A stretch of DNA of 64,000 nucleotides from NCBI GenBank assembly GCA_951812925.1, contig OX638368.1, positions 15,067,187 to 15,131,186 of the forward strand. The letters run 5' to 3'. A program made the translations under genes and the position numbers. This document shows, piece by piece, positions 1 to 11,802 of this stretch. The first letter of the stretch is position 1, and each line of letters opens with the position of its first letter. The notes under the pieces were generated by a model. The model made no database searches. It saw nothing but the letters and a program-made list of their open reading frames with translations, and had not been told where the DNA came from. This DNA is from Calliopum simillimum. Lineage: Eukaryota > Arthropoda > Insecta > Diptera > Lauxaniidae.

Positions 1-856
1 CGAAATGAAACATAAGCTTAGCTCTGCTAGAATCGTTCCCAGCAGAGTGCCTATGCAGCACTTATCCTGAATGAGACTTCATACGTACATGTCTAACTTA
101 TAATGTATTTTGTTTACGCTGCAACTTCATACAATGTTATTTAATAATCAAGTTTAATTATTTAAGCTTTCTTACAACCACAACCTTACTTAAAATAATG
201 AAAACAACTCTTATATTTAAGAAAAAAATCATGTTCCTCTTTACTTTCATCATTCGAGCGACGTGCACTCGTTGAAATCTGGCTTAGAAATGAAAATATA
301 CATACAGAAAAATGGATTTGCGTTCACATTTTCAAATAACTCGCCAAATAACTCGTCAAATCAGCGAAAAGTCAAAAATTTTTGATTTTCTTCAAAGTTT
401 TTGACGGCAAATTGGGTGATGCCAAACAAATTCGAACTAATCAATTTAATTTTTGCAATTGGATAGTATGTACACCCATATGAACCGTTTCAGTTAACCG
501 GCTAAGCAAGTGTCAATTTTATGGATATTTGTGAATCACTAAAAAATTCCGATAAAATTTTGTAAAAAGGTTTCAAAACATACTAAGTAATCAAAACAAA
601 GTAATTAATTAAATAAAGTAATAACCGAGTAAAGCTAATATAAATTCTAAAAGAAAAATTTGCTTGCCATTTTCCAAGGAAAAACAAAAAATAACAAGGC
701 CACTCCCAACTCCCATTGCAACGTAGGTAAAATTAAATCTAATCTAAATATTTTGAAAAATGACTAATTAAACGATTTATCTTATCTTTTGATAATTCCA
801 CAACATCAGCACAATACAATAACAAAAAAGAAAATAGTATTAAAATCAACAATAAT
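1..856 (+). promoter_or_regulatory. Upstream region and 5' UTR of Cortactin
   Basis: AT-rich DNA with no coding signal. It must contain the promoter and 5' leader of Cortactin unless a further upstream exon lies outside the window. A TCAGTTA at 490-496 resembles a fly initiator (TCAKTY), but I see no matching downstream element at the right spacing. The A-rich stretch at about 780-856 just before the start codon looks like a fly leader. Transcription start not determined. Confidence 0.35.
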
Positions 857-3800
857 ATGTGGAAGGCATCAGCAGGACTGCCAATTCAAAATGAAGCCGC
901 CGCAGAGGATGATGATTGGGAGACCGACCCCGATTTTGTTAACGATGTGACTGAGGAGGAGCAACGTTGGGGCTCCAAAACTGTTGAAGGTAGCGGACGT
1001 ACGGCCGGAGCAATTGAGTAGGAGTATTTGGTTTTTATTTAGTTTTTATAATTTTTTGTAATTTTTAATGCGTAGCATGGATAAACTGCGCTCTGAAACT
1101 GAACAAGCTGATCAGGATAAAAAGAAGAAAGAAATTAAGGAACAAAATCCTGGCTACGGTTATGGTGGAAAGTTTGGAGTGCAAACAGATCGCATGGACA
1201 AATCGGCGGTGGGTCATGACTATCACGGTAAAGTGGAAAAACATGCGTCGCAAAAGGACTATAGTGATGGTTTTGGTGGTAAATATGGCATACAAAAAGA
1301 TCGTGTAGATAAATCTGCAGCTGGCTGGGATTATAATGAAAAAACTGAGAAACATGGATCTCAAAAGGACTACGCAACCGGATTTGGTGGAAAGTTTGGT
1401 GTGCAAACAGATCGTGTTGATAAATCAGCAGTAGGGTGGGATCATGTTGAAAAAGTTGAAAAACATGAGTCACAAAAAGGTGATTTTATTATTTTCTGCT
1501 TAGATTTTGTTTACATATTCTAATCTCATTACAGATTATTCCAAGGGATTCGGTGGAAAATTCGGTGTACAAAAAGATCGCATGGATAAATCTGCTGCTG
1601 GTTACGATGAAAATGAGAAGCAACAAGTAGGAACTACATATACAAAAATAAAGCCAAATATTGAGGGTGCTAAGCCATCAAATTTACGTGCTAAATTTGA
1701 AAATCTTGCGAAAAACACTGAAGAGGAAACACGCAAAGGTGCCGAAGAGCAAAAGCGAATTCGTGAAGAAAAAGATCGTCGAGATCGTGACGAAGCTGCC
1801 AAGAAGACTATAGTAGAAAATACACCACTGCCAGCCGCTGAGGAAGCACGTACAGCACCACCTAAAGGCAGTCGTATTAAAATTGCTACTGGACGTGAGG
1901 GTGGTATTGGCAGTGCTATCAGTACCTTTAATCAGATGCAATCGCCAACTACAGAAACGCCGCCAACACGCAAGGAGCCAATTGTTATTCCCAAACACGA
2001 AACTCAGAGGGAGGTGGTAGAAGAACTGCCAGCGCAAGCAAAAACACGACAACCAGATGTAATTCCAACGATTGAAATACAATCGGTCCAAACGCCGCCT
2101 GAAGTTTTGTCGCCAACAATAATATCACCAATAGCGGAACAAGTTTCAGAGCCAATATATCAAAATCGTGAGGATGTTGCTCATGAGGTTGCCAACGAAA
2201 CGGCAGTTCCTGAGCAGCACCAGCACACCGAGAAGGTGGAACAACAACAACAACCGCTGCATCGTAATGATGAACCAGCAGTTGCTGCTGGTATTATTGC
2301 TGCTCCAGATGAATCAATTTATGCAAATACTGAAAATTTAACTGACTACATCGAAGATACTGGCATTCGGGCTATAGCACTCTACGATTATCAGGCTGCA
2401 GATGATGATGAAATATCATTTGATCCAGACGATGTTATCACTCATATCGAAATGGTAAATACTAATGATTTCTTCTTATTCAGATACTGTACTTAGAAGA
2501 GCTGTCAAAAAAAAAGGCCAAGTGTATCGAAAAACATTTAAAATACGGGTAACAGTTCAAGAGCATCGAAAAACATCTAAAACATCGGTAAAAGTCCAAA
2601 AGTATCGAAAAACATCTAAAATAAGAGCAAAAGTCCAAAAGTATCAAAAAATCTTGAATATCGGTAACAGTATTGAAAAAAAAAAAAAAAACTAAAATAT
2701 CGGCAAAAGTCCAAGAGTATCGAAAAATGTTGAAAAACATCGAAAAAATAGGTAAAAGTCCGAGTGTATCGAAGAACATAAAATATGTGGGACAAAGTCC
2801 AGAAGTATCGAAAAATATTGAAAAAAATCGGTAAAATTCCAATTGTATTGAAAAACCAAAAATATCGTAAAACATCTAAAATATCGGTAAAAGGGCGAAA
2901 GTATCGTAAAATATTGATATACATCGAAAGAACAGTTCAATAGTATCCAAAAATATCGGTAAAAGTCCAAAAGTATCAAAAAACATCGAAGAAATCGAAT
3001 TAAGTCCAAAAGCACTATGTTGGCTTCATGATAAAACTACTCCCATAACATGAAATTCTATATTCTCTTTTCAAGAACAAAAAAAAAAAAAACTATAAAT
3101 GGAACAGACGGAAAAGACAACAATAGCCGTGCTTCTTTTGACGCATATATGCAATTGTGTTCATTTTCAAATTGCGATAACTCATAAACCGTGAGTCGCA
3201 CGATAAAAACTCCAACGGTCATTTTTATGGAGTGAACATAGCATCTTTGTATTGGATTCATAGATTTGTCTTCTTTCCAGGAAAAATATTTTAGAAGATC
3301 TAAAGCAGTGGTCGGCAAACCACAATTGTGCAGAGAGACTTCACACGCATGCTTATGCTCTTTCATTCAGTTGTCGCAAAACCATCGACAAAGCAACATC
3401 GAGCGCATCTGTCGTTCTGTTGTCTTTTTTATGCACATGAAAAAATTTCTTTACAGCTATGACAAATTCTGAAAAATATTTTATTTCATACTTTTGTGAC
3501 TATGTTAAAATTTTCAGTTTAGGAACCGCTCAGATAAACTTTTTAAAAATTATACAAAATCTTTTAGTGGTGCCACTTTTTTTTTGTAAATTTTGCTTTA
3601 ACCATACATTTATAAAAAAAAAAATTAAAATTTATTCTTAAAATGCTTAAACGTCTTAAAAATCTAACATATGTTTTTAGGGTTGCCAGCTGGTTATTTT
3701 AATAAAACCAAAATTTTCTTTCAATAAATTGATAAGATCATCATTTTCTCCCTATAAATTCACATCTTGGGTCCAAAAACAACGAAACAAAAATTTAGGG

Positions 3801-5360
3801 TTGCCATATTAGGGTTGCCAGACGTTTTTTGCGCAAAATTGCGTTTCTTAGTTAAGTTTCTTTATTGAAAGTTATATTTTCGACCCAAAAACCCATAGTA
3901 ATTTTTTTAGGGTTGTCACCTGGTTTTTTTAATAAAATCAAAATTTTATTTCAATAAATTGCTAAGATCATCATTTTCTCACTATAAATTGACATCTTGG
4001 GTCCAAAAACAACGAAACAAAGATTTAGGGTTGCTATGTTAGGGTTGCCAGACTTTTTTTAACCATCTGTACAATCTGTACTACCTTTAGCCATCTGACC
4101 GTTCCTGAAGCAAAAGTATGATTTTAACAAAATTTTGGAAATTAACCAGGTGGTAACCCTAAAAATATACAAAAATATATAAATATATATATATAAGGCT
4201 AAAATTTAATATTTTTTTTTTTAAATATCCTATGGTTTAAGCTAAATTTATAAAAAAATTTATAATAATGTATAATTTTTAAAAAGTTTATCTGCGGATG
4301 CGCTCGATGTTGCTTTGTCGATGGTTTAGCGACAACTGACTGAAAAAGCCCAAGAATACGTGTGAAGTTTCTCTGCACAATTGCGCTATGGACTGTTGAA
4401 CACTGGCATAAGAAGACAGAAATATGTTTGCACTTGATGTTGCATTTGCAATGATTTTTCGGTTTTAACGCATATTTTTTTGTTTCAATATTTATTTCGT
4501 ACTCTTTCCTGTGAAAACTTTTTCTCAGTTCATTCTCTAACTAACACACTCTCAAATTTATTTTGCCGACCCCTGATCTAAAGAGTAGGCCCTGGAGCGT
4601 TTTAATTAATCTTAGAACTGAAAAAGTAGTAAAAAAATAGTATCTTTTGGCATGCAGTAGGTCACAACATGAAAATCGGTTGACAAATGTCCTAATTATG
4701 GTCTATTTTTGTGAGCGTTGTAAAGTAAAGTTTTGATCAATTTCTTGCTAAAAAAAATCCTAACTTCTTAACCCCATCTTAATTCGGGATTCATATGAAT
4801 GGTTATTTTATCTTCTTTCCATAAATTTATATTTTGGAAGGTCTAGAAAGTAAGTCATTGGGCGTTTTTAGTAGTTTTAGTTCTAAAATAGTAATTAATT
4901 TAATACTTTTTGCCAAATTCGAAAAAATTTACCTTGTGCTACAGGCCTGATTCAATACCTTTGAAAAATTGGTCTGAACATGAAAATCGTTTTAGAAATT
5001 TCGAAGTTATGGTGAATTCTATCAAGGAGTGAGTGTTTGTCGCAAATTATTAATTTTTCACTTGTTGCATACCTCCAAAATCTACAAAAAAAAAAAAAAA
5101 TCGCAAACTTTTTATCATGCACTAAATTCCAGCGAAGTCGGAAGGGGTGTGTAAATCCTTGTTACACTAGGCATTGAATGGTTGAATAATTAATTTATAT
5201 TTAAACATATCAACGGTTTTTTAATTTTTCAAAATCTTAACAGAATTTTTTTTTTATTTTGTTGCAGATCGACGAAGGCTGGTGGCGTGGTATGTGTAAA
5301 AACCGCTATGGTCTATTTCCAGCTAACTATGTGCAATTAATTGAACAACAGCAAACATAG
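857..5360 (+). CDS. Cortactin: Cortactin, Arp2/3- and F-actin-binding scaffold
   Basis: Four coding exons: 857-1017, 1076-1479, 1535-2454, 5268-5360. All three introns are GT-AG, codon phases join exactly, and the product is 525 aa (the Drosophila protein is about 560). The start ATG opens MWKASAG. The acidic N terminus carries DDDW at residues 18-21, the motif by which cortactins bind and activate Arp2/3. Then come three full 37-residue cortactin repeats (about 79-115, 116-152, 153-189; each with GGKFG/GGKYG and DRxDKSA) and a partial fourth (190-216), which bind F-actin. A charged predicted helix spans 237-280, followed by a low-complexity P/E/Q region. A C-terminal SH3 domain covers about 467-523 (ALYDY 470-474, GWWRG 499-503, ANYV 514-517). 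Family role: branched actin at the cell cortex, for example border-cell migration and ring canals. Intron 3 (2455-5267) splits the SH3 domain and holds repeats and a hAT element. No damage in the coding sequence. Confidence 0.95.
2490..3010 (+). repeat. 40-bp minisatellite in Cortactin intron 3
   Basis: About a dozen degenerate tandem copies of a 39-40 bp unit whose core reads AAAAGTCCAAAAGTATCGAA followed by AAACATCTAAAATATCGG. The array begins about 35 bp after the exon 3 splice donor. Long open frames on the minus strand here (rich in F, Y, D and I) are translations of the repeat, not genes. Confidence 0.85.
3126..3262 (+). repeat. Half copy of the GCCGTG-ended palindromic MITE
   Basis: Starts TAGCCGTGCTTCTTTTGACG, matches one arm of the intact element at 53986-54366, and includes the shared module around 3175-3203 (GATAACTCATAAACCGTGAG). 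The second arm is missing. Confidence 0.6.
3306..4575. mobile_element. Non-autonomous hAT element with foldback interior
   Basis: Termini are CAGTGGTCGGCAAA (3306) and the reverse complement of CAGGGGTCGGCAAAA (ending 4575). A perfect 8-bp duplication ATCTAAAG flanks it at 3298-3305 and 4576-4583. CAGNGGTCGGCAA ends plus an 8-bp TSD are diagnostic of hAT. Length 1270 bp, no transposase. Much of the interior is an inverted repeat: about 3330-3700 pairs with about 4140-4385. The loop contains a direct duplication of about 150 bp offset by 230 bp (3679 and 3909), each copy with several AGGGTTGCCA motifs. It lies wholly in Cortactin intron 3. Confidence 0.9.
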
Positions 5361-5791
5361 AAACATTAATAACAAATTTACAAATGATACGTGTAAAACG
5401 TAAACGACTTGCTACTCTTTTACTTTACGTCGCTTGTACTTAAATTGTTATGATTTTATATAAAAAACATTTTTTTTTTTATATTCTTCAACTATCTTAA
5501 GATGAAGCGATTTCAAGAGTACAAGAGTGGTGGATCAAGCTTAACAAAAAAGAACAAAAATCGTTCATGAACTTCCAGACAATAGTGTCAAATTAAGTAC
5601 TAACCATTTGTATTTATCTAATTTAAATTTTATTTTCAAACAACGAAAATTGTTTACTAAAGTATTTAAAGAATTTTTTTTTAATGATTTATTTGTTACA
5701 ATTTTATTCTAATTTAAAATTCATCTGAATTTTTACATTATTTTTTTACGCAGATTTTTTTAAAAAATATGCTTTTTCATATTATACCCAT

Positions 5792-5919
5792 AATAAATAT
5801 TTTGTAACGTATCGTTTTTTACAAGTGCAAGTGTCAGTAATTAATAAAAAATGTTAACTGTTCATTTTTATGTATATACATATGTGTTTATATAAGAATT
5901 TTAAAGCAGTTAAAATAAA
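5792..5919 (+). terminator. Candidate polyadenylation signals of Cortactin
   Basis: AATAAA hexamers occur at 5792-5797, 5843-5848 and 5914-5919, about 430-560 bp after the stop codon at 5358-5360. Any could end the 3' UTR; the sequence does not say which. Confidence 0.5.
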
Positions 5920-6105
5920 AATAAAAATGAAATGTTCAACCCAATTATCTTTTGCACGTTTCTTAACATATCACCTTAATGAGATGTACCTTATCACACA
6001 AACGTAATTGTTAAATACATAACATACGTATGTATATATTTTAAATACCAAGTTCAAAGAAGTCCATGTCAATGAAAAAGTCAATTCAAATAATGCACAG
6101 ATAAC

Positions 6106-6362
6106 AAATGATTTGTGATGACTAAATGCCGAGCTGAAAAAGTTGGTAAAGACTATTCAAAATACCTACCATTGACAACAAAGAAACAAGGCATAGCATT
6201 TACTCACGACATCTTACCTGCATTTAAATGAATTGATAATGATAAGAATTATTTGTGAAGACTAAATTCCGAGCTGCAAAAGTTATTGACGACTCTTCAA
6301 AATAGCATTGAAAACAAAGAAACAAGGGATAGCACTTCCTCACGACATCTTACTTGCAAGTA
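6106..6362 (+). repeat. Two-copy tandem duplication of about 130 bp
   Basis: A segment containing GATTTGTGATGACTAAAT and ending CACGACATCTTACCTGCA recurs 138 bp downstream at about 80-85 percent identity. Confidence 0.7.
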
Positions 6363-6775
6363 CCGGCACTCGCATGTTTCAAAATTAAAATGAAAAGGGT
6401 GATTATGATAAGAATTGCGTGCGCCGATAACAGTTAATTTGCAATTGAAGAAGAAAAACCAGAATGACTGGAGGTATTATTAAGTACTCGTTAATTTGAG
6501 GTTTATTTTTTACGTTGTTTTTGTTAAAAATAAAAATTGACGGAAATTCAATATTATTAGACAAATAAAATAAGAGCATGCTATCAGATGTTCAACTGCA
6601 TTTTGAGCTTGTTGTTGTGCATGTGTGTATACCTTGGATCGCTTTCTCCAATTCATTAATGAACAGTGGTTGTGATTCAATTCGATTATTTTGAATCTAC
6701 CGAATTGCATACACTTTTTAAGAGGCCTGGTAGAGAATTTAAGTAAACGTATTTTCAGACTAAATGAAAATATAT

Positions 6776-6904
6776 CAGGCGTATTCCGAAATCATTGTGG
6801 TTTCGATTACTTTTCATTTAGGAGGTTTTTTGAAAACGTATTAGAATTATAAATTTCATCAAAAAGCTTCCGAAATGAAAATTACACATTACGGAACAGG
6901 GCTG
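6776..6904. mobile_element. Short MITE with CAGGC...GTTCCGTAAT ends
   Basis: Left end CAGGCGTATTCCGAAATC and right end, inverted, CAGCCCTGTTCCGTAAT. Next to the left end is GATTACTTTTCATTTAGGAG, which is also next to the left end of the larger palindrome at 57856-58303. It is an internally deleted member of that family. No clear target duplication. Confidence 0.6.
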
Positions 6905-8578
6905 TAAGCTTTATCTTTCAAAGTCGTGCTTAAACAGATTTTACAGTCTAAGCCAAAACCATAAAAAACTAAAAAATCGGATTGGAAATAATTGAGCTAC
7001 AAATTTTTAAGAGTGCAAAGTCATCCAAAACTGGGTAAATTAATACATACATATGTAAGTGACCCTCCACAGGCAAAAGTACCATATCTTCACTTAGAAA
7101 ATTCCACAGTACAGGTGAAATTCGGTGCTAAAACACAGCACCGTGCGCGGGATTTGTTCTTGGGAGTTTTTTTATAAAAAAACGTGGGTGCACTTTACTA
7201 AACAGTTGATTTGTACCGTTATATATGGGTAAGTTATCTTCCTGGGGGGTTTGAATTTCCAACCCCCCCCCCCCGTGTGCACGGGCCTGCTTAAACATTT
7301 TCTGAACATTTGACAATTGAGGGGTGGATGAACCAAAGGGCCTTAGTACCCGTACGAAAAGTAATGTCATAATATGAATTGGGTGTAATTTTGTTAAAAA
7401 TTATTAAAATTTTTTTTTTTTCACGAAAAGATTACTTGATGGAATTATTGGCATTACATTCATCACTATGGTCCATTTTGGTCTATGTGTGGCTAATTTG
7501 CTGCCACTTAAACCTATTGGCATTATTTTGAAAAAATTATACCTGTTAAATAACCGATTATTATGGCACATAATATGTATGACCTCGTACTGGTACTTAG
7601 GCCCTTTTATACTTCCACTCCTCAATTGATTTGAGGTCGATTATTAAATTACAAATACCAATAAAAGCATTCTTACTAAAACTCTACCCTGTAAAAATTG
7701 ATAATTGATAAACATTGAACTTCGATATCTACAAACTTGAGTTTTTCATTTTACGATTTCAAAATGCCATGACTCAGCCAATTTTTGGAATTTTTCAGTG
7801 ATCGAGTTGTTATTTTATTCAAAATTTGATTTTATGAAGATAATGTCCCTTTTTCAGATTTTTGAGGTTATATAACAGAACAAGGAAACCTGAATCTATA
7901 AAACCTGTTTATGCAGCCTGAAGCGCCAGTCTTTTACTCCGAAATCCGGTTTAAATTATATCGCTATATTTTTTCGTCTTGGAAACATCCCAAAATGAAA
8001 TATCGAAAAACCATGTTTTTTTGCTTTTTTCATCTTTTCAGGTTAGAATATTTCGAAGAAAACAAAAGTTATCGAAATAATTAAAACTGGGTTTTCAAGC
8101 AAAATATTGGCGCTTTAAGCTGCATTATCAAGTTTTTATGGCTAAGGATTATATAACCTCAAAAATATCGAAGAACCAAATTTTAGGTTAGGATTTTCCA
8201 AGCCCATACAAGTTTATAGTAATTCTGAGGATTTCCGGATTTAAAGTCAGCATCGAAATATACATTAAAAATGACTTCATGTTTTTATTTCTTGCTAATT
8301 TTCTAAAAAAAAAAAAACGAAAACATTCACTTTTTCAATAAAATGTTAAAAAAAAAGCGATCAGCTAGAATTTTCAGTAATACCATTTTTGGATCTACAA
8401 TTCTGTTCGGTTTGCACAAAGCATATTTTTCTCTTTGTTTTTTACTCTCCCAAAATTAGTTACTGGATAATTTTTACTGGAAATACATTTTTTAGCTTAA
8501 ACGTACTTACAACGTTTTGATGTACAAGTGCTATTTGTTTTGTTTACAGTGAGTTAGGAAAATCAATTTGGCCAAAAA

Positions 8579-9687
8579 ATGGAAATTTCAAGAGAAGGTT
8601 TATTATTTTTCACAACTTTCGACGTCGATTATCACAACAAAAATGTGTCGATGTACTCAGTTCTTTGTATGGCGATAAAGCACCGTCAAAAACCACAGTA
8701 TATGGTTGGTATAGTGAATTTAATTGTGGTCGAAGTTCGGTCACTGATGAATTCCGTGAAGGTCGTCCAAAATCGGTGGTTGTGCCACAAAACATCGATG
8801 CAGTACATGAACTGATAATGAAAGATCGTTATGTGGCATATTGTGAGATAGAGGCATCCTTGCACATTAGTTCCACTCCAATACATTCGATTTTGCATGA
8901 ACACTTAGTTGTAAAAAATGTTTGTTCTCGTTGGAAACCACATAATTTATCAATCGCTCAAAAAAAAAAGGCTCGCATCGTTTGGTGTAAGGAAATGATT
9001 AAAAAATTCGACCGTGGTGCTTCAAAAGACGTGTATAATATCGTGATAGGTGACGAATCATGGAGATATGCTTGTGAGCCGAAAAAAAAACAGCAATCGA
9101 TCGTAAGGGTATTCCAAGGCGAACTAAATCCAACAAAAGTTGTTCGTGGAAGAAGCACAGCGAAGCAAATGGTCGCCTGTTTCTTCTACCGAATGGGTCA
9201 TGTGGCCACTGTTCCGCTTGAGCAACGTAAGACGGTCAATTCTGAGTGGTACACGACCATTTGTTTGCCGAAAGTTTTCGGAGAAATTCGTAAAACCAGC
9301 CCCCGAAGACGAATCATTCTCCATCATGACAATGCGAGCTCTCACACATCTCGTGAAACAGGTGAATTTTTGAGCAGTCAAAACATCGAATTGATTACTC
9401 ATCCTCCGTACAGTCCTGATTTGGCACCCAATGACTTCTTCTTGTTCCCGAAAATCAAAGGTAAACTGCTTGGTCAACGATTTACGAGCTTCGAAGAAGC
9501 AGTTGAAGCATTTAAAAACCATGTTTTGGAGGTGTCTCGAGAGGAATGGGAAAACTGCTATGACAAATGGTTTGAACAAATGCAAAAGTGTATCAATCGT
9601 AAAGGGGAATATTTTTATTTTGTTATTATTTGCTATTCCCGAAATATTAGTTGTGCCCTACGTATTGACGAACAGCTCGAAAACTAA
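8579..9687 (+). pseudogene. Mariner (DD34D) transposase, one frameshift
   Basis: Starts MEISRE at 8579. The reading then shifts at about 8596 by one base and continues in one open frame (N-terminal helix-turn-helix region with CVDVLSSLYGDKAPSKTTVY) to 9687. The catalytic triad is intact: D in GDESW (9052-9054), D in HHDNASSH (9328-9330), D in PNDFFLF (9433-9435). The second and third are separated by 34 residues, the mariner signature. The normal C-terminal GEYF is present at about 9606-9617, but the reading then runs into foreign sequence and stops late. Transposase would cut and paste the element at TA. I could not find terminal inverted repeats on either side, so the 5' and 3' ends are probably eroded or overwritten by the tandem repeats that follow. 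Non-functional because of the frameshift, but a recent arrival by its integrity. Confidence 0.9.
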
Positions 9688-10530
9688 GCTAGATTGACAA
9701 AATAAAATATACTGTGATGTTATTATAAGTAATAGATTATCTTAAATGCACCCATAAAAGTTTAAAACATATTTAATCCTTGCATGACTTGTTTCTTAGT
9801 AGAATCTAAATACATACACATACAATAAACATTTCCGTCTCATAGGTACTAAATTAAGTCTAAGAGCCTCCGCTTGCTTACAAATATTACTATCGCCCGA
9901 CAATTTAGTCTCTCATGTGTCCAGGCTCTAAGTGCGCAAAATTTTTTTTAGATTATAATTAATCGTTATTGATTCTTGTTTTCCATAAAACATAGCGCTA
10001 GTTTTTTGTACACGAATTTTGCAATTTCAACAAAATATCTTCGATATCTCAAAAACTAAGCAAGATTGATGAAAAAATGCTGACAAAAGAATAAGTACCC
10101 TGTGAATTGACTATAGGCAAAAGATTTTCTTAAATGCAGTGCTGCGAAACATGGAATAAAAGTTCCTGCCCAAAATAATTTAAAAATTCAAATTTTTAAA
10201 CCTTGCATGACTTGGTTTCTTGCATAAATTAAAAACATACATATTTCTGTCTCTTAGAAACTAGACAAATTCTGTGCGTGGCAATTTTTTTCGGTTTAAA
10301 ACGATAATTAGTTGTTGTTTTCTGTACACAAAATTTCAATATTTCAACAAAATTCTTCGATAACTCGAAAACTAAGCAAGATTGATAAAATAAATAAATA
10401 TTGATAATATAATACATTGACACAACTAAGTAACAGACTTAGTAACAGATTTTCATAAGTCCATAAAAGATATGGACTAAAATTTACTGTCACGCACTAA
10501 TTTAAAAATTCAAAAGTTTAAACCTTGCAT
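9677..10530 (+). repeat. Three degenerate tandem units of 320-370 bp
   Basis: Each unit opens near AAAACTAAGCAAGATTGA (9677, 10050, 10368) and contains CCTTGCATGACTTG and a TTCAACAAAAT segment. The first unit directly abuts the mariner 3' end, so the mariner probably inserted in the array. Confidence 0.75.
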
Positions 10531-10639
10531 AAATTGCTTGCTTGCTTACATCGTTATCTATTATTTTTTGCCCTTATTCATTAAGCGAAATGCAACACTG
10601 AAATTCACTTGTTATATGTTAACGCTGCTGATCGTTTTT

Positions 10640-11393
10640 TTTCGCAGTGTGCCGTTGGTTGTGTTGGAAGAAAGAAGTGATTTTTTTCTTTTTGACGTTG
10701 TCAGAAATTTTTCCAGCTAAAGTTGTTGGTTGTTTCGCGTTGCTAAACGACGATAAACAAAGAACGTGTAGAAATTTAAGATACAAATAAAATACTTTGT
10801 TGAAAAAAGGATTGCAGATAAATTGTAACAAGTAGCAATTCTTAGAGCAGCAGAAGAAAGCATACCAAATTAGTGGGGGAAAAAAATTACAAATCAACGT
10901 GGTGTAAAAAAAGGAAGAAAAAAAAAAAAAATAGATGATTCGTGCTGCTGTGTTGCTGGCAATAATTATGATAAAATAATTGACAAAATAAATGCAATTA
11001 AGTTAAAATTCGGTTCGGCAGTACAGGAATTTTCGTTTTTAATTGTCACCTTAGCCGATGCTGCGCCGCTGTCGTTGCTGTCAATTCGGTAATCGTCTCC
11101 TCCTCCTTTGTTGACGTTGTTGCAAAGATTGGATAAAGAAATTTTATTTATTTTTTTTTGTTTGTTGGAATCGTTTTGTAATTTTTAACACTGCTGTTGG
11201 AACAAGTGTTTTTCTACTTTGTATAAACAAAGTGTGGAAAGAAATAATTAAATTGCAGATTAAAAAAACAACATAAACTACTGTGCACGAGTGAATTTAG
11301 AACGAAGATCTTGGATTTTCTCCACAAGTATAAATTATAAAAACAATATAACGCAGTTTCCGTAAACAATACGACAACAACTAAACATAAAAT
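10640..11393 (+). other. Mvl: Probable non-coding first exon of Malvolio
   Basis: Inferred, not proven. A fairly GC-mixed, A-rich leader-like stretch ends at a strong splice donor, AT|GTAAGT at 11394. It is the only convincing leader plus donor between Cortactin and the Mvl start codon, and joins to the acceptor at 27953 to give a leader ending AAGCAGCAGCATGG. The apparent ATG at 11392-11394 straddles the donor and is lost on splicing. The 5' limit is a guess. A short upstream frame of 14 codons (10935-10979) lies inside it. Alternative: the exon belongs to a lncRNA or the true first exon lies elsewhere in the intron. Confidence 0.45.
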
Positions 11394-11802
11394 GTAAGTT
11401 TCGCTTTCAATCAATTAAATTAAAGTTTTTGATTAAAATCATAAAAAAAAAAAAAAAAAAGTTCTTATCGACGTACACAATAAGTGTACGCGGTCGCTTA
11501 CAAGGGGCGATAAATTTCTTGAAAGAAAATGTCAATATAAAGCAGAGAATACCCCTATAATTTAGCATTGGGATTCGTTTCGTCGAGAAATTATATCTTT
11601 GAAGACATAACTTATATTTTCATGATAAAATATGTACTGTAAATTTCATGACGAAACGAATCAAATACATTACAGTGGACGTCATATTTCTCAAAGAAGA
11701 GCGGAAATGTCAATTATTAAGGACTTCGGTGTTGCCATATAGAGAAAGTTTTCGACGAAGAGGCGATTGCAAAATTATGAAAGTTACAGAATCGATTATC
11801 TA

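Larger units (their letters stand above)
5920..8520. other. Intergenic region, no gene recognised
   Basis: AT-rich DNA between Cortactin and the mariner relic. It contains the tandem duplication at 6106-6362, a short MITE at 6776-6904 and a C homopolymer at about 7262-7274. The short open frames here are not supported by codon pattern or recognisable domains. Confidence 0.5.

Noticed and set aside
1065..1473. Minus-strand open frames across Cortactin exon 2
   Set aside because: Antisense shadows of the cortactin repeats; the plus strand carries the recognised protein.
2480..3015. Overlapping minus-strand frames rich in F, Y, D and I
   Set aside because: Translation of a 40-bp minisatellite inside an intron.
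7128..7370. 80-aa minus-strand frame near the C homopolymer
   Set aside because: No recognisable domain; low-complexity surroundings.
10646..10651. CAGTGT that could be the loop of an iron-responsive element in the Mvl leader
   Set aside because: The flanking bases do not form a stem with a bulged C at the required spacing.
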